64,000 nucleotides of DNA from CAZOWM01 sp964583615 (GTDB lineage: Bacteria > Spirochaetota > B62-G9 > DRHN01): contig CAZOWM010000007.1 in the NCBI GenBank assembly GCA_964583615.1, forward strand, positions 28,447-92,446. The letters are read 5' to 3'. Positions within the stretch are counted from its first letter, which is position 1. Each line of letters opens with the position of its first letter. The position numbers and the translations under genes are program-made. The notes under the pieces were generated by a model. That model was given only the letters and a program-made list of their open reading frames with translations, was not told where the DNA came from and did not search any database. Below are positions 17,627 through 25,124 of the stretch, piece after piece.

Positions 17627-18634
17627 ATGGCAACCATCAAGGATGTGGCACAAAGAGCATCGGTCTCTATTGCAACGGTTTCCCGGGTCCTGAACGGGAA
17701 AGGCGCGTACACGAAACAGACCGAAGAAATCGTGAGAAAAACCGCACTTGAGCTGGGGTATACTCCGAATCTCACGGCAAAGGGGCTCAAAACGGGGCTC
17801 ACAGGAACCATTGCCGTTGTCATGCACGGTTACATGCTGCTCAGTTTTCCTCATCTCCTTCATTCTATAATCAGCGTCGTAAAGGCGCAGAAATACGGAG
17901 TCGAAGTTATTGCAGCGGAAACATTCGAAGATTGTGCAGAGCTGGCAAGAAGTGGAAAATATGACGGACTCCTCATCTCAGGCGTTGCAGGTACCAGCGG
18001 GGCAATCGGGGCACTCGTGAGAACCGGAAGAGATTTCGTAATACTGGGGGAAAACATTGAAAGAGAGGACGTCAATCTCGTGGAAATCGACTACTTTCAG
18101 GGCGGATATGTCGCAACGCGGCACCTCATCCATAGCGGACATACAAAGATCCTGTTCATTCAGCACACGACGATGCCCTTTTCCCCCCGGGAAATACTCA
18201 GAGGATACCTGTTTGCCCACGACGAAAATGGGATACAGTACAGTGAAGATCTCATATACCGGAAAGGGGAGGCGTGTTCGGAAATCGAGGAGGATTTGGG
18301 ATTCAATGCGGTAAAAACAACTCTCCATCACACTTCTTACAGCGCGGTGCTCACGACAGACGACAGAATCGCATTCGGAGCAATAAAGGCACTGAAAGAT
18401 GAAGGGCTTGAGGTTCCCCGGGACAGATCGGTCCTGGGATTCGGAAACCACAGCTCATCCGCTTACATGTCACCCCCTTTAACCACCGTGGAGCTGCCGA
18501 TCAGGCAGATGGGAGAGCTCGGGGCTGAAATACTCATAAACAACATCAAAAGAAAAGACTTCATAGTAAAAAGGGTCAAACTCAAGGTTCAGCTGATAAA
18601 GAGGGATTCGCTCGCAAAGAGATTGACCCAATAG
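17627..18634 (+). CDS. LacI-family transcriptional repressor
   Basis: 335 residues. Classic N-terminal HTH and hinge (MATIKDVAQRASVSIATVSR then VLNG), followed by a periplasmic-binding-protein-like effector domain (about 60-335) with the GFGNHSSSAYMSPPLTTVEL segment seen in this family. The start is fixed by homology; there is no ribosome binding site, and the promoter leaves at most a few untranslated bases, so leaderless translation is likely. It probably controls itself and the ATPase gene through O1 and O2; the effector is presumably a sugar. Confidence 0.93.
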   Translation: MATIKDVAQRASVSIATVSRVLNGKGAYTKQTEEIVRKTALELGYTPNLTAKGLKTGLTGTIAVVMHGYMLLSFPHLLHSIISVVKAQKYGVEVIAAETFEDCAELARSGKYDGLLISGVAGTSGAIGALVRTGRDFVILGENIEREDVNLVEIDYFQGGYVATRHLIHSGHTKILFIQHTTMPFSPREILRGYLFAHDENGIQYSEDLIYRKGEACSEIEEDLGFNAVKTTLHHTSYSAVLTTDDRIAFGAIKALKDEGLEVPRDRSVLGFGNHSSSAYMSPPLTTVELPIRQMGELGAEILINNIKRKDFIVKRVKLKVQLIKRDSLAKRLTQ

Positions 18635-18677
18635 AACAAATCCTCTATCTTTTTGCAAACAATCGATGGAGAATTTC

Positions 18678-19703
18678 ATGGATGTAGTTTCGAATCTTGA
18701 AAAGTTCCTCAAGGAAGCGCAAAATGCGATTCAGGAAACAAAAGACCTCCATGATATCCGGGAGTTGAGGGTCAAATACCTCGGGAGAAAAAGCGAAATT
18801 GCCTCAATCCTTAAACGACTCGGAAGCCTCGCCCCTGAAGAGCGCCCCAGAATCGGTAAAATTTCCAATGATGTGAAACTGAAGATCGATCAGGCGCTTG
18901 TCAGGAGAAGCGAGGAGCTCTCAGATGAACTTTTCGAGACCGTTGGAAAACGGGAGAAAATCGACATCACTGAACCTGGAACAAAAACAGAGATAGGCCA
19001 CCTGCATCCTATAACTCAGATCCGCATGGAGCTGGAGGATATTTTTACGTCAATGGGGTTCACCGTCGCGACAGGGCCTGAAGTCGAGCTCGACTACTAC
19101 AATTTCGAGGGACTGAACATTCCCCGGGACCATCCTGCAAGAGATATACAGGATACATTCTGGACAACGGAAGGAAGCCTGCTTCGCACGCATACATCGA
19201 ATGTACAGGTAAGAACCATGGATACGTTCAGTCCTCCCATCCGTGTGGTTTCCCCTGGACGGGTTTTCAGATACGAGGAAACAGACGCATCCCACGAGCA
19301 CACGTTTTATCAGGTTGAGGGTCTCATGGTCGATGAAAATATCTCTGTTTCCAATCTCATTGCAGTGATGAAAACAATGCTGAAAGCAGTGTTCAGACAT
19401 GAGGTGAAGGTGAGGCTTCGTCCAGGATACTTTCCTTTCGTGGAGCCGGGATTCGAGCTCGACATCGACTGTCAGATTTGCGGAGGCAAGGGATGCCCGG
19501 TGTGCAAATATTCGGGATGGGTTGAATTCCTCGGCTGCGGGCTTGTTCATCCGAATGTGCTCGAGATGGGGGGGATCGATCCGGAACGGTACTCCGGATT
19601 TGCATTTGGAATGGGCCTTGACAGGCTCGTAATGACAAAGTATGGGATAGACGACATCCGACTGTTTCACAGAGGAGACCTTCGATTCCTCGAGCAGTTC
19701 TGA
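18678..19703 (+). CDS. pheS: phenylalanyl-tRNA synthetase alpha subunit
   Basis: 341 residues from ATG 18678, chosen over an ATG 12 bases upstream because GGAGA lies five bases before it and the N-terminus then aligns with other PheS proteins. N-terminal coiled-coil arm (to about 85), class II catalytic core with GHLHPITQ, PGRVFRYEETDASHEHTFYQ and the C-terminal FGMGLDRLVM. The insert CQICGGKGCPVC is a four-Cys knuckle also found in a subset of bacterial PheS. pheT is not adjacent, which is unusual since the two are normally one operon. Confidence 0.94.
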   Translation: MDVVSNLEKFLKEAQNAIQETKDLHDIRELRVKYLGRKSEIASILKRLGSLAPEERPRIGKISNDVKLKIDQALVRRSEELSDELFETVGKREKIDITEPGTKTEIGHLHPITQIRMELEDIFTSMGFTVATGPEVELDYYNFEGLNIPRDHPARDIQDTFWTTEGSLLRTHTSNVQVRTMDTFSPPIRVVSPGRVFRYEETDASHEHTFYQVEGLMVDENISVSNLIAVMKTMLKAVFRHEVKVRLRPGYFPFVEPGFELDIDCQICGGKGCPVCKYSGWVEFLGCGLVHPNVLEMGGIDPERYSGFAFGMGLDRLVMTKYGIDDIRLFHRGDLRFLEQF

Positions 19704-19773
19704 AATTTTTTCCGGTTTTTCCCCTCTGCAGCATACTTTCCACAACAGGTCTTTACTGCACACATCCTTTTTT

Positions 19774-19840
19774 GCTGACTGTCAATACGGGAGAGTGCCC
19801 GCGCTTAGCAGTACATCTTCTTCTGCAGAAGACAGTCAGC
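19774..19840. repeat. inverted repeat across the end of aroC
   Basis: GCTGACTGTC (19774-19783) and GACAGTCAGC (19831-19840) are perfect 10-base arms around the aroC stop codon, with a small CTTCTGCAGAAG palindrome inside. No T-run follows on the minus strand, so it is not a standard terminator. Confidence 0.4.
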
Positions 19841-20869
19841 AAGCGTTATTGCCATCATCGCCTCGATTACGGGGACGACCCGGGGAACGATGCACGGATC
19901 GTGTCTCCCGTGTATTTCGATTGTCTCCTCCGTTCCATCCGTGCTCACTGTGGTCTGAGGGACTGCGATCGATGCAGGAGGCCTGATTGCCGCCCGGAGC
20001 ACAATCCTCTCACCAGTTGATATTCCTCCAAGAATTCCCCCCGCATTATTTGTTTTTGTCCTTACCTGCCCGTCTTTGATGAAAAAATGATCGTTGAAAG
20101 AGCTCCCCCTCATCCGGGCAGCTTCTATTCCTGATCCTATCTCAACGGCCTTTACCGCACCGACGGACATCACTGCGTGTGCCAGGAGCGCATCAAGCTT
20201 GTCAAACACCGGCTCACCAAGGCCCGGACTGCAGCCGTCCACCACCACTTCAACCATTCCCCCAACTGAGTCACCCTTTTTTCGCACATCCTCGATCCGA
20301 GCCACCATCTGATCCGCCTTCTCGGCATCAGGGGATCTGACGATATTCGCCTCGATCTGGGAAAAATCTATTTTCATCGCCCGAACTCCTGCGATTTCGA
20401 GAGCATACCCGATGATGCTGATTCCCTCTTCCCGCAGGATTTTTTTTGCAACCGCTCCCGCAGCGACCCGAGCCGCGGTTTCCCGCCCTGAAGCCCTCCC
20501 GCTTCCCCGCCAATCACGAATTCCATACTTCGCGGTATAGGTATAATCAGCATGTCCGGGCCTGTACAAATGTTTTATCGCCTCGTATTCAGACGAATCC
20601 ATATCTTCGTTTTTTATGAGAAGAAAAACCGGTGTTCCCGTTGTAATCCCGTTGAAAACGCCCGACAGAATTTCCACCCTGTCCTTTTCGTTCCTTGGAG
20701 TCGATACTGTACTCTGGCCGGGCCTCCTTCGATCCAGCTCGGTCTGGATGTCATTCTCCGAAAGCAGTATATTCGGCGGAATACCGTCGATTATTGCACC
20801 GACCGCTCTCCCGTGACTTTCTCCAAAAGTGGTGACAGTAAATACCCTTCCAAAACTGTTTCCCGGCAC
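19805..20869 (-). CDS. aroC: chorismate synthase
   Basis: 354 residues from the GTG at 20869, preceded by CGGAGGCGCACT. That start gives VPGNSFGRVFTVTTFGESHG, matching the usual AroC N-terminus; another GTG nine codons upstream has no ribosome binding site. FMN-dependent enzyme that makes chorismate from EPSP at the end of the shikimate pathway. Signature segments include GRASGRETAARVAAGAVAKK and AGGILGGISTGERIVLRAA. It stands alone, without other aro genes. Confidence 0.94.
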   Translation of the reverse strand: MPGNSFGRVFTVTTFGESHGRAVGAIIDGIPPNILLSENDIQTELDRRRPGQSTVSTPRNEKDRVEILSGVFNGITTGTPVFLLIKNEDMDSSEYEAIKHLYRPGHADYTYTAKYGIRDWRGSGRASGRETAARVAAGAVAKKILREEGISIIGYALEIAGVRAMKIDFSQIEANIVRSPDAEKADQMVARIEDVRKKGDSVGGMVEVVVDGCSPGLGEPVFDKLDALLAHAVMSVGAVKAVEIGSGIEAARMRGSSFNDHFFIKDGQVRTKTNNAGGILGGISTGERIVLRAAIRPPASIAVPQTTVSTDGTEETIEIHGRHDPCIVPRVVPVIEAMMAITLADCLLQKKMYC

Positions 20870-20910
20870 AGTGCGCCTCCGGTTAGTCGTGTGCACGCTG
20901 CATTTCGATC

Positions 20911-21338
20911 CTACCCTCTGAGGTCAGAGTCGTTATTTTTGTAGACCGTGAAATACCTGCCTTTGACCTCAATTATCTCGAGATTCGGAGAGAAAAGCCG
21001 CTGAGCACTATATCCAAGAGCTTTTCCCCGCTTCGAAACCGGTCTTTCAGTGACGAGCTCACATAACCGATCCTTTTTTTAATTTCTCTTACATCGTATT
21101 CACCGTGGGTTTTACCGAACCGTAAGACTTCACCGCTGCACGGATATGTAAAACCGGAGACAATTTCAAGAAGCATCGTTTTTCCGGAAGAATTTCTGCC
21201 GAAGACCACCCAGTTTTCAACCGGCCCCACCTTCCAGCTTATATTTTCGAGTATGATTTTGTCGTTCCTGATCAGGGAAACATCTCTCAGCTCTATCATG
21301 GCATCTCGCTTCTCACATGTTCCTTTAACATAACGCAC
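20911..21338 (-). pseudogene. decayed ABC transporter ATPase with internal deletion
   Basis: The 5' part (from about 21299) is a clear ABC ATPase N-terminus: MIELRDVSLIRNDKIILENI, Walker A GRNSSGKTML and the Q-loop region IGYVSSSL. The frame then stops at 20973. Immediately downstream, in another frame, NLEIIEVKGRYFTVYKNN ends at a TAG at 20911 and looks like the C-terminal tail of the same protein. The signature, Walker B and H-loop are missing. I read this as an ATPase gene that lost about 100 codons and went out of frame at about 21000. It cannot make a working ATPase. Confidence 0.7.
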
Positions 21339-21454
21339 GAAAGTCGGGAGTACAACTTCTTTGTGTGTGGAAAGTGCCTTTTCTTCTGTGTCACCGCTAA
21401 TTTCGAACGGCCCACAGGCATGATGTGCTGCGTAACATCTTCGATGTCGAACAT
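21296..21454 (-). CDS. small unassigned ORF upstream of the decayed ATPase
   Basis: 52 codons from an ATG at 21454; the frame stays open about 10 codons further upstream. The stop overlaps the ATPase ATG by four bases (ATGA), which is typical of coupled genes. The product is basic and rich in His and Lys; I do not recognise it. It may be the surviving 3' end of a gene that belonged to the same decayed operon. Confidence 0.25.
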   Translation of the reverse strand: MFDIEDVTQHIMPVGRSKLAVTQKKRHFPHTKKLYSRLSCVMLKEHVRSEMP

Positions 21455-21528
21455 CTTCAACACCTTCTCGTCAATAAATTTTACCTTGAATCCTCAGAAC
21501 AGACAAGTATCATTAGATCACCGCATCC

Positions 21529-22677
21529 ATGAAAATGATAACGCCGAGCACACTTCGCCTCTTCGAGCGCTGGGAGGAAGCAGCATTCGTATCGCGCCCG
21601 AACAGATTTACCCTCCTCCTCGAAAAAAACGGCGAACAGATACACGCATATCTTCCAAACACAGGACGTCTCGAGGAATATACACTCGCGGGATCCCGCT
21701 TTTTTATCGTTCCTCACAGCACAAACCTCTTTTCATACAGAGCTGTGGCTGCTCTGTACAGGGGCGACATCGTATTCCTTGATACCATCACAATGAACAC
21801 AGTGGCGGAACATCTGATAAAACACGGCTATTTCCCTGGAATCGGAGATCATCTGCAAATACGAAGGGAAAAAACGATGGGAGGGATCAGGCCGGATTTT
21901 TTTCTCACAAAAAACGGCCTCCCCACGCTTCTTCTGGAAGTGAAGACCTGCACCCTCTGTCACAAAGGCACTGCGCTCTTCCCTGACGCGCCCTCAAAAC
22001 GAGCCGTGCATCACATAAAGGAGTTCGGCACATTGACAGCGATAGGATACGCCACGCTGATGGCCTTTATGATTTCCAACTATTCCGCAATAAAGTTCAT
22101 GCCGAACATACACACCGATGCCGCCTTCAGCGAGGTTTTTCTGAGAAACCGTGAGACCAAATTCAGTGCGGTGAGAGTGCGGTTCGAAGACCCGGTAACA
22201 GTGGATCTGAGCAGCGCACGAGAGATCGAAATCGATTATGCCCGTGCCGAACAGAACTGCACACGATCGGGTACATATGCGTTGATACTGAGAAACGAAC
22301 GGCAGAGGCAGATCGAAATCGGCAGATTAGGAAAAATTTGCTTCGATGAGGGCTACTACGTTTATGTCGGTTCCGCTCTCGGATCAGTCGACGCACGAAT
22401 CAGGAGGCATGCGCTCAGGAGAAAAAAACAATTCTGGCACATCGACTACATATCTCCGCCGGTTATGGAATTGGAAAGGGCGATCCCAATACGGCGAAAG
22501 GACAGGATCGAATCCGAGCTCGCGAAGCGAGTTTGTTGTCTCTGTGACCGAAGCATCAAGGGGTTTGGCTCTTCCGACAGCACCGCATTTTCACATCTCT
22601 TCTACTTTCGGGACCCGCCTCACAGAAACAGCCGATTCATGGAAATCATCTTTGATTTCAAGACGTTTTCGGAATGA
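21529..22677 (+). CDS. SfsA-DUF123 (GIY-YIG-like) fusion protein
   Basis: 382 residues with two recognisable parts. Residues about 1-235 match SfsA (sugar fermentation stimulation protein): RPNRFTLLLE, LPNTGRLEE, and the nuclease-like core RPDFFL with LLLEVKTCTL, the D-ExK pattern of PD-(D/E)XK enzymes. Residues about 250-370 match the DUF123/GIY-YIG-related domain: SGTYALILRN, GYYVYVGSALGS, RIRRH and KKQFWHIDYI. Both families are tied to nucleic-acid binding, but neither has a settled cellular role. No clear ribosome binding site; ATG codons at residues 1 and 3 are possible. Confidence 0.8.
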   Translation: MKMITPSTLRLFERWEEAAFVSRPNRFTLLLEKNGEQIHAYLPNTGRLEEYTLAGSRFFIVPHSTNLFSYRAVAALYRGDIVFLDTITMNTVAEHLIKHGYFPGIGDHLQIRREKTMGGIRPDFFLTKNGLPTLLLEVKTCTLCHKGTALFPDAPSKRAVHHIKEFGTLTAIGYATLMAFMISNYSAIKFMPNIHTDAAFSEVFLRNRETKFSAVRVRFEDPVTVDLSSAREIEIDYARAEQNCTRSGTYALILRNERQRQIEIGRLGKICFDEGYYVYVGSALGSVDARIRRHALRRKKQFWHIDYISPPVMELERAIPIRRKDRIESELAKRVCCLCDRSIKGFGSSDSTAFSHLFYFRDPPHRNSRFMEIIFDFKTFSE

Positions 22678-22760
22678 CTCACATCCTGTGAGGAAAAGCA
22701 TTTAATCGTCAGGCCATTTTGGTTATATTTATACCGGTGCAAAGCGTTTCGGAGGATCCC

Positions 22761-23819
22761 TTGGCAGCAGATCTGGAAAAATACAAAAATCCCATAGAGA
22801 ATTATCTGAAAGATTTTTTTTTGTCGCTGAAGGAAGAGCTTTCCGGAGTGAATCGGTGGGGAAACGACCTTGCAGACAGGTTACTGGAATTTTCTCTCCA
22901 GGGGAAGATGATTCGGGGAACGCTCACGATTGCCTCCTGTGAGATGCTTTCGGGCACTGTTCCCTCCTGGATCATTCCCGTCGCCAGTGCGTTCGAGCTC
23001 ATCCACTCCTCACTCCTCATTCACGACGATATAATGGACAGGGATCTTTACAGAAGGGGTGAAAAAACGATCTTTTCCCAGTACATCGAAGTTGGAAAGG
23101 AGGAAATCCGGGGCGACAGTTCTCACTTCGGAAAGAGCCTCGGCATCTGCGCCGGCGACATAGGATTTTTCCTTGCACAGAAAATCCTCTCGGCTGCGGA
23201 ACTTAACACCAAAACCAGAAATCGAATTTTCGAATTCTGGGCGAATGAGCTTGTTCGTGTAGGGCTCGCCCAGATGCAGGACATCTATTTCAGCATATCA
23301 CGGCGACAAGTGGAAGAGCGTGAAATACTCAACCTCTACAGGTTCAAGACGGCGCGATACACCTTTTCGATCCCTCTTGTTACAGGTGCAATTGCCGCAC
23401 AAGCGGATGAAAAAACCATTTCTCTTCTTGAAAAACTCGGTGAACATATGGGGATAATCTTCCAGATCAAGGACGACGAGCTTGGACTGTTCGGCACAGA
23501 AGAGGAGACCGGAAAACCTGTGGGCACTGATATCAGAGAAAAGAAAAAAACGCTGTACGCATTCTATCTTTTTAAAATGGCTCCTGAAAGCGCGGGAGAA
23601 ACACTCCGCGCTCTGTATGAAAAAAAGGACATCACAGGTTCTGATCTGCAAAAGATCAAGGATATCGTTACAAAATCGGGCGTTTACAAAATGATTGAGA
23701 AAAAGGTTTTGGCGCACAAAAACGAGGCTTTGAAACTGATCGATTCGCTCGGAACAGAAGAAAAATGGAAAAAAATCCTTCGCGGATTGATTTCCTACAT
23801 TCACGAAAGAAAACGGTAG
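22761..23819 (+). CDS. polyprenyl diphosphate synthase (GGPP-synthase type)
   Basis: 352 residues from a TTG start at 22761 with GGAGG five bases upstream; longer frames start inside poor context. Trans-prenyltransferase that condenses isopentenyl diphosphate onto allylic diphosphates. The first Asp-rich motif is HDDIMD; the second reads KDDELG, with Gly in place of the last Asp. GKPVGTDIREKKKTL is typical of the family. It lies 10 bases before ispH, so the two form an isoprenoid operon. Confidence 0.87.
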   Translation: MAADLEKYKNPIENYLKDFFLSLKEELSGVNRWGNDLADRLLEFSLQGKMIRGTLTIASCEMLSGTVPSWIIPVASAFELIHSSLLIHDDIMDRDLYRRGEKTIFSQYIEVGKEEIRGDSSHFGKSLGICAGDIGFFLAQKILSAAELNTKTRNRIFEFWANELVRVGLAQMQDIYFSISRRQVEEREILNLYRFKTARYTFSIPLVTGAIAAQADEKTISLLEKLGEHMGIIFQIKDDELGLFGTEEETGKPVGTDIREKKKTLYAFYLFKMAPESAGETLRALYEKKDITGSDLQKIKDIVTKSGVYKMIEKKVLAHKNEALKLIDSLGTEEKWKKILRGLISYIHERKR

Positions 23820-23829
23820 CGCTGCTGGT

Positions 23830-24675
23830 ATGGAAATCATTGTAGGAAAAAACACAGGGTTTTGCTCCGGAGTCAGGAAAGCGATCAGCGGTACTCAAGA
23901 AGTGCTCGAACACAATAAAAAAATTTTCTGCCTCGGTGAGATCATCCACAATCCGTCCGTGGTTGCCTCTCTGAAACGCAGGGGAATGGTTTTCGTCGAC
24001 GACATCTCCGAGGTACCTGAAGGAGCAACATTCATCATTCGCTCACACGGCCTTCCATCCGATATCATAAACAGCGCGGTAAAAAGACGCCTCCATATTC
24101 ATGACTTCACCTGCCCGAAAGTCAAGAAAATACACCGCCTCGCAATCGAGCTCACAGAGAAGGGGTATGCCATCATTATCATCGGCAACACCAGCCATCC
24201 GGAAGTGAAGGCGATTCTGTCACTGACCCGCGGAAACGCCCGTGTGGTCGAAAAAACCGAGGACCTGGACTCGTTTCCTCCTGAGCACCAGTACGCCGTC
24301 GTCGTTCAAACCACTTTCAACCCTTTGTCCTTTTCAGATATAGTAAGGGAAGTCGTCCTACGCGCAAAGAATACGGTGGTGTACAATACTCTGTGCGAGG
24401 AGACGGTCAAAAGACAGCGTAAAGCACTCACGCTTGCGGAAGAGGTCGACTTCATTGTCGTGGTGGGCGGGAAGAACAGCAGCAACACAAAAACCCTCTG
24501 TTCCATCGTGGAGAACAAGGTGCCTGTAATTCATGTTGAAGGAGCCGACGAGCTCGAAAAAAAGATGTTCAACGGCGTGCAGAAAGTCGGGATCATCAGC
24601 GGCGCATCCACACCTGAAGAGGAGGTCCAGAAGGTCCGCAGCACAATCCTCGGGCTTTTCGGATACACCTCCTAG
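23830..24675 (+). CDS. ispH: 4-hydroxy-3-methylbut-2-enyl diphosphate reductase
   Basis: 281 residues. Last enzyme of the MEP isoprenoid pathway, a [4Fe-4S] protein. The cluster cysteines are C12 (GFCSGVRKA), C95 (DFTCPKVKK) and C189 (NTLCEETVKRQ). The substrate-binding SHGLPS, SHPEV and SSNTKTL segments are present. No fused S1 domains. It overlaps the convergent argR stop by four bases. Confidence 0.95.
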   Translation: MEIIVGKNTGFCSGVRKAISGTQEVLEHNKKIFCLGEIIHNPSVVASLKRRGMVFVDDISEVPEGATFIIRSHGLPSDIINSAVKRRLHIHDFTCPKVKKIHRLAIELTEKGYAIIIIGNTSHPEVKAILSLTRGNARVVEKTEDLDSFPPEHQYAVVVQTTFNPLSFSDIVREVVLRAKNTVVYNTLCEETVKRQRKALTLAEEVDFIVVVGGKNSSNTKTLCSIVENKVPVIHVEGADELEKKMFNGVQKVGIISGASTPEEEVQKVRSTILGLFGYTS

Positions 24676-25124
24676 ATATCGAGAGCCTTGAGGAGAGAGG
24701 AGTGGTCGGAGTTTTCCCTGAATACGACAATCAGTGTATCGTCCCCGCCCACTGTTCCAAGGATGTCGGGAATCTCAAGTCGGTCGATTTCGAATGCAAT
24801 CCCTGTGGCATGCCCGAGATCGGTTTTTATCACCGACAAATTTCCGGAAAACTGTATGTCCCTGATTCCCCGTATGAGGTTTTCACTTTCCAAGCGCTCG
24901 CGTTCCAGATCAGCGTTTCCCGCGCGAGGACTCCTGTACACATACCCGATCTCCCTTTCGAAAACCCGCACGGTTCCCACCGACTGCAGATCGCGGGATA
25001 GTGTGGCCTGGGTTACCTCAACACCGTGTTCACGCAGTCGTTTTCTGAGCTGCTCCTGGCTGTGAATTTGTTCGTCTTTCACGATCGAGAGAATAAGATT
25101 CCTTCGCACTTGCTGACCTTTCAG
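24672..25124 (-). CDS. argR: arginine repressor ArgR, probable CTG start
   Basis: 150 codons counted from CTG at 25124. AAAGGAGG lies exactly six bases before this CTG, and translation from it gives LKGQQVRRNLILSI, which aligns with the MxKGQRxxxI start of ArgR/AhrC. The next in-frame start, GTG 25109, is 21 bases from that ribosome binding site. N-terminal winged helix (VTQATLSRDL) binds ARG boxes; C-terminal domain has GTVGGDDTLIVV, the hexamerisation and arginine-binding part. The gene begins inside the last 95 bases of the glutamate synthase gene, so it is the final cistron of that operon. Confidence 0.9.
   Translation of the reverse strand: MKGQQVRRNLILSIVKDEQIHSQEQLRKRLREHGVEVTQATLSRDLQSVGTVRVFEREIGYVYRSPRAGNADLERERLESENLIRGIRDIQFSGNLSVIKTDLGHATGIAFEIDRLEIPDILGTVGGDDTLIVVFRENSDHSSLLKALDI

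Noticed and set aside
19741..19804. Terminator for pheS or aroC
   Set aside because: The inverted repeat here lacks a T-run on either strand in the right place.
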